Positions 24,622 to 36,300 of a stretch of DNA of 64,000 nt are shown in pieces. The stretch is from Lingula anatina. Lineage: Eukaryota; Brachiopoda; Lingulata; Lingulida; Lingulidae. How positions within the stretch are numbered: position 1 is the first letter of the stretch; every line of letters begins with the position of its first letter. Made by a program: the position numbers and the translations under genes. The notes under the pieces were generated by a model. That model was not told the origin of the DNA, made no database searches, and was given only the letters and a program-made list of their open reading frames with translations. The DNA lies in NCBI RefSeq assembly GCF_001039355.2, contig NW_019775616.1, positions 225,021 through 289,020 on the forward strand, read 5' to 3'.

Positions 24622-26702
24622 CTCGTTCCTTTATGACATAGACAACTATAAATAACCGAGCCGACAGAAGAATATAACGTGTTGACAACAGTCTGTAAGA
24701 GAACCTAGATCTATGACCCAGACTGTCCTATATTTTGGCTTCCGTCAGTTCCCCTAAATGTATTATATGACGCGAGTATGGGCTAGTTATGGAATGGAGA
24801 CGCCTGCGATCGGTCGCAATGCGCGATGCCATCGAGTTACGTGGCCCAGAAGTGCCCTTGGTAACTTCCATGATAAGTCGAGAAATCCCGAGAACGGAAA
24901 GATGACAAATATATCATGCTCCCTCTGACTCCACTTTTAGTTATGTGTGCTCTATGTTTGTACAGTACAAGGACGCATATGGGTCGACTTCCTTTGTTCA
25001 TGCAGTCTCTAAGTGTGCTAGTTTCGCCACCTTCACCCCTATTCTTACAGTCGGCATGACGTCACAAGATGGCCGCCACGCCCGGACTAGGGTAAAACAG
25101 TCCGTAAACTCCATTACTCTCAATGTTAAAATGATCAACTTTGATCGTCTGTATCTCTGACACCAGTTGATAATTAAACTTGACAACTGTTTAATTATAT
25201 CAGCATAGGTATATAGTGCCAGGAAATGGCCATTAAGGACCTTTTCTAGCATTGATGCCGAATTTATCAGCGATTGAAATGCACCTCTCTTACACTGTAA
25301 TTATACAGTATGAGCTGCAGTTCTGATTGTTTTTCAGGTAAGAAGTTGCAATGTCTTTGTTATCGGATGAATCTGTCCACTGACAGCGATTGAACAGAAC
25401 TTACCTGGATCTTCAAACAATCATAGAGCCCTTTGAGGTGGTTTAATTGGAAGAAAGTGATTTTATCAGTTGGTGTCATTGTAGCAAATAGAACTAAAAC
25501 AGATATGACCTTCACAGGTTGTCAGGAACCACAGTATAAAAAAAAGTGTAATTAGTACCTTTAAAACTTGCATACTTGGTGTAGTATTAACTCAATCAGA
25601 GGAAGCCATTGTTTCATAAAATTCATACATGAGAAGCCATGTTGTATAAGTAGCTTTAGATAATACATGTACTTCACACCTTGCAGTTCAAATTTTAATG
25701 TCCTTTGTTTCGAAGCCGGTTATTTGTTAGAACTTGATTACAGGGAGTTATTAACGGTGACCACCAGGAAGGGGTGGACTTGCGTATGAAGTAACCAATC
25801 AGTTTTTAAGTTTTGTGATTGACAATTTAGTAGATAAAGTTTAGTATAAAAAATCTGGGAACTTAAACCTAGGGAGGAGTGAGATGTAGAAATGACTGGA
25901 TAGAGGAGAGAAGGGAGGAGAGGAAGATGTAGAATTGAGACTGGATAGAAGAGAGAGAGGAGGAGAGAGAGACTTGTACCATGTAACTGTTAATGTAGCA
26001 AAATATATTATTCTGTTGAAGTTACAACATGTAGTTTCATTCTTTTCCGTGTGAAGAGTTTAAGACAAGGAACCTGGGAATCTCTGTAGCAGTATTGCAG
26101 ATAGCGTTATCCCAAGAACAGCCCATTGTGCCCAAACCCTGGGGTTTTAATATTAATAAGGGTTATTTAATGTAATGTGGGGTCCGGGATGGTCTAAGGG
26201 GGTTCCCCACAAGGTGTGGTCATTGTATTTGTCTTTGAGAAAGGGAGCTCAAAGACAGCTCTAATGACAATTTACTAGTCTGATTTTATTACTGAAAGTA
26301 CATGCCATTTTGAGAATTTGAACAATTTTCCATAGTAATTTTTTAATACCCATGTAGCTGCAGACAGAATTAAGATCATGGACAGGAATAAAAATTTTAC
26401 ATACTCAATAAATCATTTAATTATTCATTTCCGGCGGTTGCCACACCGACGAACGCGAGGAAGACGTCAAAAGTAAATTGTGACGTCACAAGGGAAAAAT
26501 GGGACATGCACACCATTGGTAGGCATCAAGCGTCAATCACTAATTTTGAGAAATTGATTTATAAAGGGTCGATACTAGCATTCTATCACCATCCACAAAA
26601 GAGGATGCTGTTTGTCGTTTTCGTGTATTTGACAATCACAGATATTCAGCTTCCGAATTATGAAAACTGAGAGATAATGCCAAACCGGTATTCCATATCC
26701 AC

Positions 26703-26708
26703 TTTATT
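26703..26708 (-). promoter_or_regulatory. Poly(A) signal of the intact UGT
   Basis: AATAAA on the minus strand about 250 bp after the stop codon, conserved in position with the left copy. Confidence 0.5.
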
Positions 26709-26955
26709 TAGCTTTCTTGATATGTGAATTAACAACAATTAACTTTTTTGAGAGTCTAAACAATGCTTTCTTGCCACGTCGTCCATGAAATACGATTGGA
26801 TTTGAAGTTACAGTGTAGATAGAAACGGCGAAAAAGATTGGGAATCTATCTGAGTTTAAATAAGACATAGTCTATCTGTTTAGACACATTCGCAATGAAA
26901 AAATACTGAAATATATGCAGAGGTAATATATTTCGTTACAAAGTAAAATTATGCT

Positions 26956-28554
26956 CTATTCGGTCTTTTTAGTCTTTTGTTTCCCAGCGGAAGTTGAATG
27001 ACTACGTAATTTTTTGCACACAAAAGAACAACAAACTGCACAGAACAAAAAAAACATTAAAATAATTGCTATAAACACCAACATAACATCAAGCATATAG
27101 AACTGGTACCAGGGAAGCAGTCTTGCATGGGACTTCATATAGGAACCGCCATATTTGATCACGTGGTCAATCCAGAAACCTGCCAGTTCCACGGGGGTGC
27201 CAGGTTGATCGCGGAAAATGGCGGACGCCCTGCGCATATTCTTGGCATAGGTCTCATTTTGCATCATCATATTAATGGCAGAAATAAGATCCTCGGATTT
27301 TAAGAATGCCGCGTCCATTGTTATTGCGATGCCTTTTTGTTCCGCCCTTGCCGCGTTGTAATCTTGGTCACCGAACAAAGGTATGCTTATCATGGGCACA
27401 CCGTGGTATAGTGCCTCCATCTGCCCGTTGTTTCCAGCGTGTGTGATAAAGAGCTTAGTGTTAGGATGCCCCAAAATATCATTCTGTGGCATCCAAGACA
27501 TAATCTTGACATGACCCGGGACATTCTTTAGCGGCTGCCCATTATACTTCCATATAACGCCATAAGGCACGTTCTTGAAGGCATCGAAAAGTTCCTGAAC
27601 TACTCTGTCCGGCATGTATTTGACCAGGGAGCCGAACGATACAAGAACCACGCCGTGGTCATGCCTTTTAAGAAATGTTTCCAAGTCTTTCGGCAGTGGC
27701 TTTGCGGGTCGCGTCATAAGACCTCCTAGGTACTTGACGTTGGGCAGTGACGGTTTGACGTGGTCAATGGCGGGCTGGCCTCCGTCCACTATCCACAACT
27801 CTGATTCTGCCATCAGCTCTGGCGTAGACATGTAAGGGCGGCCTGGGGCATGCTTCTGGGAAAGTTCCGGCGTTATAGGTTGTAAGGAATGCTTCAGTAA
27901 AACGTAAGGAACGATATTGAGCATTCGCTGAGAAAGACTCATGTTGTCGGAGCACTTGGCAGTTATCGCTAGACTAGGGACAAATGAAGGCAGCATTGGA
28001 ACACCAGCAAGCTGCTGCATATCTAGGACTATTGACACGTAAGGAACCGCATACCGGTGAGGGAAGAGGTAGGCCTTTGCAAAAAACCAATAACCGTAAA
28101 CAATCATGAGGTCAAATTTCAACTCCCTGACCTTTCTGTCCAGTTCCTTGTCCACAAACATCTCTTCCAAATGACTTTCGAATATCCTAGAAGCTTTTTG
28201 AATAGTGGACGCCATATGAAACAGGCTTGTGCGTAGTTTTGGGTTTTCAACGGCCGCCATGAAAATGTCCTTCTGTAACTCCGGATCGTCCAGAAACATT
28301 TTCTCTTTTGATCTAAAAGTCAGCAGATTAATTCCATTTTTTTGTAGCAGCGATTGCGATATTTCGAACGTGTCCGCAAACACCGCCCAAACGTCGTGCC
28401 CTCGACTTTTCAGCTCTGACAGCACCGTCACGGTTAGGCCTAACTGGCTCCTTCCAGGGTAAACCAGCGATAGAATTCTTGCAGCGTCAGAGGACGAAGA
28501 ACACAACAAAAGAACGTACAATACAGCCAGTGACAAACCGGCTTTACTTGCCAT
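26956..28554 (-). CDS. UDP-glycosyltransferase (UGT), intact single-exon gene
   Basis: 532 aa, the usual length for animal membrane UGTs, which transfer a sugar from a UDP-sugar to small lipophilic molecules in the ER lumen. Order: signal peptide (1-24); N-terminal acceptor domain; C-terminal donor domain with WMPQNDILGHP (354-364) and the UGT signature (369-397: FITHAGNNGQMEALYHGVP, ending D396-Q397); membrane helix (about 487-513); short basic tail ending KKTE, a dilysine ER-retrieval signal. The donor site looks complete, but the catalytic pair is not canonical: counted back from the conserved RGH (51-53), the general-base His is Gln37, and the Asp that follows FD(147-148) by five residues is Tyr153. 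The spacing of 116 matches H35/D151 of UGT2B7. It has no introns and a tandem partial paralogue downstream. Substrate unknown; it may be a non-catalytic or mechanistically altered UGT. Confidence 0.95.
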   Translation of the reverse strand: MASKAGLSLAVLYVLLLCSSSSDAARILSLVYPGRSQLGLTVTVLSELKSRGHDVWAVFADTFEISQSLLQKNGINLLTFRSKEKMFLDDPELQKDIFMAAVENPKLRTSLFHMASTIQKASRIFESHLEEMFVDKELDRKVRELKFDLMIVYGYWFFAKAYLFPHRYAVPYVSIVLDMQQLAGVPMLPSFVPSLAITAKCSDNMSLSQRMLNIVPYVLLKHSLQPITPELSQKHAPGRPYMSTPELMAESELWIVDGGQPAIDHVKPSLPNVKYLGGLMTRPAKPLPKDLETFLKRHDHGVVLVSFGSLVKYMPDRVVQELFDAFKNVPYGVIWKYNGQPLKNVPGHVKIMSWMPQNDILGHPNTKLFITHAGNNGQMEALYHGVPMISIPLFGDQDYNAARAEQKGIAITMDAAFLKSEDLISAINMMMQNETYAKNMRRASAIFRDQPGTPVELAGFWIDHVIKYGGSYMKSHARLLPWYQFYMLDVMLVFIAIILMFFLFCAVCCSFVCKKLRSHSTSAGKQKTKKTE

Positions 28555-28696
28555 CTCGTTCCTTTATGATACAGACAACTTTAAATAACCGAGCAGACAG
28601 AAGAATATCGTGTTGACAAGAGCCAGCAAGAGAAATAAGCTCGGGCAATGACCCAGACTGTCCTGTATTTTGACTCTCGTCAGTTACTTGATAGAC

Positions 28697-28887
28697 CGCA
28701 TTCACAACCAGTTGTTCCACGGACTAACAGGTGCTCGGATCAAATATGGGGCGCACTTAACAATTGATACCTGAGGCCAAAGCGTGCCGATCCTGCCGGG
28801 GAAGAGTAATAAAATCTCGGCACTTTTTCAAGTGGACGGCGCCATATTTGACTAGTTAGTCCACAGATCAACTATTTCTGAATGCAC
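28697..28887. mobile_element. MITE-like element, family 'CATTCAGAACAG', copy 4
   Basis: Left: GCATTCACAACC, then TTCCACGGACTAACAG and GATCAAATATGG. Right: CGCCATATTTGACTAG, TTAGTCCACAGATCAAC and TTTCTGAATGCACC. It is inserted in the 5' flank of the intact UGT and absent from the duplicated flank. Confidence 0.65.
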
Positions 28888-28930
28888 CCTTAGCCATTGG
28901 CAACTTGCAGGCATCTTATCTCCAATCAAG

Positions 28931-29140
28931 CTCCCTTTACACTGGGCGGCGTCCTTTCTGCGTCCCGTAGTACGGCCCCGTTTGAGAGTAAAAAAAAAAT
29001 ATGTGCCAACAACTGGCCGATCATTGAACATTTTTTCTGCAACAACAGCGATGCTTGTGCCTCCTTTCTACAACCTCAGCGATGCCAGTTTCAGGGTCGC
29101 ACAAAGGACGCAGAAAGGACGCCGTCCAGTGTAAAGGGGG
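28931..29140. mobile_element. Inverted-repeat element with ~33 bp near-perfect ends
   Basis: CCCTTTACACTGGGCGGCGT and CCTTTCTGCGTCC at the left (from 28933) are matched in complement at the right (GGACGCAGAAAGG, then ACGCCGTCCAGTGTAAAGGG, to 29138), with one mismatch. A second inner block (AACCTCAGCGATGCCAG) is unpaired. Non-coding; absent from duplication unit 1. Confidence 0.65.
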
Positions 29141-29356
29141 TTTTATCAGGTTTTATCACCACACTGAGCTCAAGTGAACTGATAAGTTGAGAAGTCCCGA
29201 GCATGGAACGATATCATACTCCCTTTGCCCCACTTTTAGTTACTTACGCTATATGTTAACTAGTACAAATAAGCATTGATCAACTAAGTTAGTCTTCAAG
29301 TGTGCTCGTTTGGTCACCTTCAACCTTGTCAGTGTTTATATCTGAATATAGTATCA

Positions 29357-29443
29357 CAGGGGCTTATCCAGGATTATTTGAAGGGGAGGGGGTCCGCGGA
29401 TAAAAAGCCGCCCCCCCCCCCCCCCCCTCTAAATCCGCCACTG
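29357..29443. mobile_element. hAT-like remnant enclosing a poly-C tract
   Basis: Starts CAGGGGCTTATCCAG and ends CTAAATCCGCCACTG, related to the termini at 14560-14727. Only 87 bp remain between the ends, including a C-run at about 29410-29427. Confidence 0.45.
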
Positions 29444-30564
29444 CATCACATAATGTGTGTAACTAAAACCAGGCTATGATTGAACTTACGTGAAGTATTC
29501 GTGATATTTTTTTATTCTTAAGCAAATCTCCCTAAAGAATTAAAAGCATTATGCTGTCGATTGATTCCCCGTCGTATTGCATCGCATATATCAATGTTTT
29601 ATGTATTTCTTTTCAATGTGTAGATGCAAACTCAAAATTGCGAGGGTACGCGTATTTATATTCTAGATCTGCCCAAGTCAAAGTTATCAAAAATCCTCGA
29701 TATTTTGAGTTTACGACTGCAAATTGAACAGAAATTTATAAATCATTGCTTGTAACTGTACGCGAAGTTGAAAGATATTTTTCATGGACCCCCATGTGTA
29801 CCATTTTCAGAGACAGCAAGACTAATCATATATGTAGACAGGCGCGAAAAAGGAGGCAAAGTTTGAGGGGAAGAGGCGGGGCGTTGGTAAGCATTCAGAA
29901 AATATTGGGTTGGCCGGGTGGGGATTATGTACTTGAAGTTGGTCATCAACTGATTGGGGTATCGCGATGTAATATCTTGATGACTTTCTGAATTGGCTTT
30001 TATAGTAGGTTCTGTACTGAGACATGCGACATCATAATCGCTTCCTGACAAGTGGCAGATTTCAACTTTCAAATAATAAGTTAGACCGATTGGAGAATGT
30101 AAGATGGTGCTGCGAGCGACAGTAACGAAGACTTATAATTTAGAAAGCTCATATTTTTGTGTGAGATCAGATAAATCGGGTAACTTTTTTTTATTATTCA
30201 AGACTGGTGAAAGAGAAATTCCACTTGGACAATCAATTTTTTTCGCTAGCTTACTTTTAATAATTTTTTTTGAAAAATTTTAAATGGAAGAGTTCGATTC
30301 TTTTTAATCCATGTACATACTACGAATACTACAGTAGCAGTGTCCGTACTTTCGTTTTTATTCTATTCTATTCTGCTCCGTTCTATTTTATTAACTGTAT
30401 CATTGGTATATCGTAACACTTCATATCTACAGTTCAACTCTTTACCTGATCTGTGCACAGTTTCCTACATACATCTTGCACGTGGCGTCATTTGCAGGTA
30501 GCATCGCATCGACTAGGGATTTCATCCAATTTGCATGAGGGGAAAGATAGTAACGGTTCGTTAA

Positions 30565-30912
30565 AGGGATAATAACTCTTCGTAAGATATCTATATTTCA
30601 CAATAAATACATTGTTAACAACACATAGAAATATAATATTTTCTATTTTATCACCAAACAGCAGTAATAGAAATTAATTAGAAATCTGTGCTTGCCATCC
30701 GACCACGTCACTTCCATGGATGGCAATACTCTGCAATAATCTCTTAAGAGATTATTACAAAAAAAGAAAAAAAACTTTTTAGAAAAAAAAAAAAAAACAG
30801 GGACTAACTTTGAATGTAGAAATGGATTCACTAACCATTGGTAAGTATGGGAAAATTGGCATTTACCCCAGGAAAAATCATTTTTTGGTCAAAATGAACA
30901 GTTGCTATTCCT
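30565..30912. mobile_element. TTAA MITE, copy 1
   Basis: TTAA at 30561-30564 is followed by AGGGATAATAACTCTTCGT. The right end is diverged (GTTGCTATTCC). A perfect 22 bp palindrome centred on CTCTTAAGAG lies at 30735-30756. The body is collinear with the 31454 copy. Confidence 0.75.
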
Positions 30913-31453
30913 TTTATTGACTATCATTAAGAAGACCTGCGACAAAAACACCAGAAAATGAGAATTTTGATCTGAAAAGTGGATGGGGATATTGAGAACT
31001 CAAGCATAATAGAGCTTCGTGTGGAGAGGGCGGCTTTCGCAGTGGGAGTAGGCCTACGAGCCTATGGGCCTCACTCGATTGATGACTTGGAAACAAATAA
31101 TTTATATACGTGAACGACTGTGCATGTGCTCTCCAGTCCAAACATATTGACCAATCAATAATATTATCATACGTGCTGGGTAAACACAATATACACATAC
31201 TGAGTGGTCAAGGGGCAATGGGGCGTACGCTGACTTTGTTTTCCATTGAATTGCCAAGCTCATTTATTTACTGCTCAATAATTTATTATTATTACAATAA
31301 TTATTTGTATCATACATTTTCTTACATGTACCTACAAGTATAGATGGCTATCGCAAAATCTTATCTTAATTATGTAAAGCAATGGTTTTAGTATTACTCA
31401 GTTTGAAAGGAAACCATGAGGTGTGCTATGATCTACAATGAACGTGTACTTAA

Positions 31454-31790
31454 AGGGATAATAACTCTTCGTATGAGATCTATATTTCACAATAAAAACA
31501 TTGTGAAGAACTCACAGAAATATAATACATTCTTTTTTACCACAAAAACGGCAGTTATAGCTCTTATTCTGATATCCGAGCTTGTCTTTAGACCACGTGA
31601 CCTCCATTGAAGGCTATACTCTGTTAAAATCTCTTAAGAGATTTTAACAAAAAACCAAACTTTTTAGAAAAAAACCAGGGACTAACTTTGAATGTAAAAA
31701 TGGATTCATTAACCATTAGTAAGTATGGGAAAATTGTTGTTTACTCCAGGAAAATTCATTTTTTGGCCGAAACGAAGAGTTATTATCCCT
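31454..31790. mobile_element. TTAA MITE, copy 2 (best preserved, 337 bp)
   Basis: Perfect 19 bp terminal inverted repeats, AGGGATAATAACTCTTCGT, flanked on both sides by TTAA (31450-31453 and 31791-31794). A perfect 28 bp palindrome occupies 31622-31649. TTAA target duplication is the hallmark of piggyBac-type transposition, so this is most likely a piggyBac-mobilised non-autonomous element. It has no coding capacity. Confidence 0.85.
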
Positions 31791-33180
31791 TTAACGATTG
31801 CTTTCCTCGTATTTGCACAGTATATATATAGCAATGTTTATTCAAGATAAAGTAGTAGTATTTGTTCGGTAAGATAGAGGTATACTATCTGTATTTGAAA
31901 GTGTCCAAGCATGTTTTCTATGTTTTGCAAAATCTTTCCCATTTCAGACCTTAGAAAAAAGAGAACCCCTTCAATAAATTAAGTGCCTAATTTCGTTATT
32001 TCCTACGGAAATGCACAGGAAGACAGGGCAGTCTAAGTGACTTGCCAATCATTTAGAACTAAATTATTAAATTAGAAATGGCATGAAACGTCAAATCGAA
32101 GTTCAGGAACTGGTCGAGCAATATGATTCGTGAGGAGGCGAAATTTGCTTTTGTTTTTTCAATGAAAGTTCGATTTGACGGAGAAAAAATCCCGGATAAG
32201 AAGTACACCTTTTAAAATTACGTAACCCAGAAATGCCAGCCTGCTGTCTACCCGCATATGTAAGTCTGTGCGGCTCTGTATATACTAGCTACCGGTAGTG
32301 TTGTTTGAGGCATTCTTTTTGCACGGTACTTACAATACCCAGAACGTAGACTAATTGGTTTGTTTTTGTAATTTTATAGCGATTGCCTTCGTAAACATAA
32401 AAGCATGCACTATATGAGATGTATAGATTGTACGGTGCATTGTCTCGTGTTTTCTCAGTGCCTTTTGTTTTGGTCAGAGTTTAGACCTGCCCTCGATCGA
32501 TGCCAGGTAGAAGTAACGGCCGCTGTTGCTATGCTTGCAATGTTTATATTCACAGCCATTGAATGGAATGGTTTCATGCTACAGGTCTTAACAGATCAAT
32601 GTTTATTGCCCAAGCATGCGTGGAAGTTTATGATATTAATTGTGTTTATGTAACTATAGGCCTTATACAGCGATTAATGTGAGAACATCTTTGGAGACAT
32701 ACTGGACAAGTGGTTCTTTTTGCTAATAGAGTGCAGCCTTAGCTGTCCTTTAATTTGGGGTGAGTAGAGATCATTTTAAATTGTTTGTCTAATTTACAAG
32801 AAAGAACTACATGTAGCCGCTAACTATATAGCTAGGCCAACCACAAAATCACCTTACATATGTAGCCTATGTATGTCTGTTAGTGTGCTTCAGGTTTCGT
32901 TTTGCCAGCGTCAGAACCAAGAAACGTTGCGCTGACCCCCCCCCCCCCCCCCCCCCACACACACACATACATACACACAAATTTTGACAGAGAAGGGAAA
33001 GACGTACGTCTGTAGAAAGGATACTTATTATTATAGACTCTCATTTATATTGTATCATGTCATATTTTCCTATTATTTACCAAATGAAAACTAATATATG
33101 CAAATATTGGCATTGATAACAGGGTTTAGGTATATCTCATCAGTCTATTTGGACCTGTAGTTGAGCTCATTTTGACAGTC

Positions 33181-33318
33181 GGAAGTTGTGAGGGAACGTA
33201 GTAAATAGATAAGACCGCCTGGGCGGGAAAGCCTCGGTGGGGTAAGCGTGCTGCTCAGCATGAAATCAGGGGCGTCAATCAAGCTCAAAAGATAACTCCG
33301 ACACACCTAGAAAAGCAG
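33181..33318 (+). other. Possible 5' non-coding exon
   Basis: A locally GC-rich stretch ends in a good splice donor, AAAGCAG|GTAAGC (GT at 33319). The only ATG-led frame in it is 12 codons. It could be an untranslated first exon of the desaturase gene downstream on the same strand, but nothing visible proves the link. Confidence 0.2.
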
Positions 33319-36300
33319 GTAAGCTGAAACAATGTTCTACCTTTGTCATAGGTAGATGTTGTCGTCGTTGTCGTTGCGTAATGCGAGGTGGTTTGGGCGA
33401 CACCGGCTTTTGTGGTGTTTCCATGTGCGGTTACTGATTACTCCCAAGGCGGTCGGGTCAAGCTAAAGTTGTATCAACGAAGAGTTTAGGTACTAGTAGG
33501 GTCGGTTACTTTCGTTTCGCCACAGAACCTCGTTATATTTCACCATACTGATATTTTGAAATGCGGATGGGCTACTGTTAAATACTTATTGCACTTTGAA
33601 TTAAAGCCCAACTGTGGTTAAGAAGCAGTTTAAACGAAGTTAAAGCGGTACGTGCGAGTCACAGAGTATAAGGCCTTATGCTAAGGTAAATATATACGTA
33701 TTCTTTGTTGCCTAGTTTAACGCAAACACCCCGTTATGGCTTTAGTATTATCCCAGGTATATATCATACTGGTACATGCACAGACGGATTGGGGTGGGGA
33801 TGTGGGCGGGGCATTGGGGTACATAACACCCCACCCCCCTGAATTGTCTATGACTGATTTTAATTAGAAGTCCACATGATTTTTTTTATTGGGACCCCCC
33901 CCCCCCCAATCCCCATCCACCCCAAGTAAGTCCCTTTAATTATATGCAGTCCTGAATGCACAATATTTGGATTAATGAAGAGATACAGTGTAGCACAGCA
34001 GGAGAAAAATACTTAACGACTCAAATATTGATTATATTAATGTTACTTAATTTGATCAATAAATACTATTGAATAATTATGGGATACAATGTTTGGAAAA
34101 CAGAAGATCAAAGACTTGTTGCAAGGTGAACTGTTACATAAGATTTGGAGGGTACAGGAGAAATTATATATATAGTAAACGTTGACATTAACATCTTTTT
34201 TTTTTGGGGGGGGGGGGGGGGGAGGGGAGGGGTGGAATGGCCCAGTAATTATGAAAATGTCTTCATTATCTGAGTCTGTCTAAACTTCTGAAATGATAGT
34301 CTTTACTAAGCTTGCTGTATATACTAGTATGTACCAGTCAGACAGTCCAGAACAGTACAGAATATGGCCTGCCAAGCCCCCAAAAGTTTGTAATATAATC
34401 CTGTTGCTTAAGAAAGAGTATGGGCTCCAACTACCCTGCATTTCTTTGGTAACGGAAAACTCCCCTGTTATCAGTATGAGATGATTTAATAATACCAGTG
34501 AGTGACCTCTGAATCTCAGGGTGCTTTCACCCTGCAAAAAAAATGACATCCTGTATTATATGCATTAAGATTGTTAACTGACAAGAAAAGGGATGGCATT
34601 AATTTATGGCAGGGGTGGGTGGGTTGGGGGAGGACGATGATGTATCTTTTTTTAACCACTGTGTATGGTCACACCATGTTTCTTTGGACACTCATTTGGA
34701 CATTTATCATTATTTTGGTAGGTAGAAAGATCAATCTTGAAAATGTGTTTTGATGTAATGTTTGTGATGGTAAAGGCAGTGTTAGGAATGAAGGAAAAAG
34801 TGGGTCAACCAAATGCCCCCTATGCCTTTAAAAAGATATTTTTTTGTACATGCAAGCTAAACTTGGAGTATCATCATATAAAAAGGTCAAACGGGTTAAA
34901 AGGATTATGTTCAAGGGTGTTACTGTCGTTGACCTCTTCTTTATTCACTGTTATTCCCTCACAATAGTTCTGTTAACAGTTTATTTCATAGCTACACTGT
35001 AAGAGTCAGACAGTAAAGTAATGCAATATCATGTATCTACCAGTATATGTGTGATAAAAATTAACAACTTAGTATCTTTTTGTAAAGAAAGGAAAAATGA
35101 TGTTGCATCAAAAAGGGTAAGAGAATCTAGATGTGGAAAGATTTCCGCAGGGTTTAGGGTACAGAGAGTCCAATATGTGAATCTGTAATTTTGCCACCAA
35201 TTTTTCCAACTCAAGCAAGTCAAGCCCCCAACCTGTCGTTTCCCAGAGATTTCCTAAGCTGTCCACTCGTTTTTGAAAACATAGGCCATATTTTGAGGCC
35301 ATTTGTTGTCCAAATGATGGCTGGACAGCTCTCTGGGGTTTAGAGGTAAAATGGTAACACTGTTTGAAATTGTGTTATATGAGCTAGGCGTTATGATCTG
35401 TATGATGGCTGTTCTCCTTTTTTCCAACCTTCCTTCCTTCCTTCTTACCTTCCTTATTCCTGATATAACTAGAAATAGTACTGGTATTTGTGCCATGTGC
35501 TGAGGCTGTATATTATGACCTCAACTGAAGAATACTTGAGTTACAAACTTTCAAAGATATTAGAAGTATCAAACAATGCCAAGCCCTTTCACTTCTTCTA
35601 TCTAAAAGATTGCAGCTGGATGTGCCATATTTTTAAGATAAGATTGTAACTTTATTGTATCATAATTTACAAAGTCTGTAAAATCTATCTCATGTAGAGC
35701 ACTGAATATCATGTGGGGACTTAAAACACCTGTAAGTTAAATAATTGTATCTTTGATATAATGCTGTATATATTACATACTGTTACAAACAGTATTACTT
35801 GTGTTGGTTTTAAGAACAAAATTTAAAATTTCTGAAGTACAGTACAGTACATCTCAGAATGTAACGTGCCTTTTTGTTACTAGGGGTCACTTGCACTTTT
35901 ATGTTAAAAGTTGAAGGGTCCTCTTTATCCAAAGATACTGCATATACCACAAATATGATTAAATAACTCCCGATTGAATAACCCCTGCCTTTTTGTGAGT
36001 GCATCTGTGTGGAATTCAAATGCTTTATTTACCTGCATATTTCAGTCAGATAACTTACAGCCAAACTATTTTCATAGTTCTTCACAAAAGAAAGGCTAGG
36101 GGTTTATTGTTAGTATACTAGTGTTTGGTGAAATATGGAGTTTGTCTGTTGGTGGGGCAATATTAATAGGTTGTAGGAAATATGCCTGGGTGGATGTGGG
36201 AGGGGGGGTTGGGGCTGGGGTCCAGACCATTCATTTTGGCTGGTCATATCACCAAAGACATTCTAAATGTGAACTAATAGCAGTAACAAGAATTTTATGT

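Larger units (their letters stand above)
21884..25045. repeat. Segmental duplication unit 1 (UGT and flanks)
   Basis: The 3' flank (GGCGGTTGCCACACC, then GACGTCAAAAGTAAATTGTG), the UGT coding region and the 5' flank (CTCGTTCCTTTATGA, then ATAACCGAG.CGACAGAAGAAT, and further to CCACTTTTAGTTA near 24930) are all matched in 26423-29330. This is therefore a tandem duplication of several kilobases, not only of the coding sequence. The unit contains the unresolved join at 23633. Confidence 0.75.
26423..29330. repeat. Segmental duplication unit 2 (UGT and flanks)
   Basis: Homologous to 21884-25045. Its 5' flank is interrupted at about 28690-29150 by two inverted-repeat elements absent from unit 1, after which homology resumes (GATAAGTTGAGAAGTCCCGAG matching GATAAGTCGAGAAATCCCGAG). 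The spacer between the units, 25046-26422, is unique and holds no gene; it includes a small inverted repeat around 25313-25430 and a purine-rich tract at 25860-25970. Confidence 0.75.
29331..33180. other. Non-coding, transposon-bearing stretch
   Basis: No coding exon recognised. It holds a small hAT-like remnant (29357-29443), two TTAA MITE copies (30565, 31454), and poly-C at 29410-29427 and 32938-32956. The rest is AT-rich with frequent stops. Confidence 0.5.

Noticed and set aside
33205-33290. tRNA-like or SINE-like stretch (GCCTCGGTGGGGTAAGCG...)
   Set aside because: It lacks a recognisable B box and cannot be folded into a convincing cloverleaf by eye.
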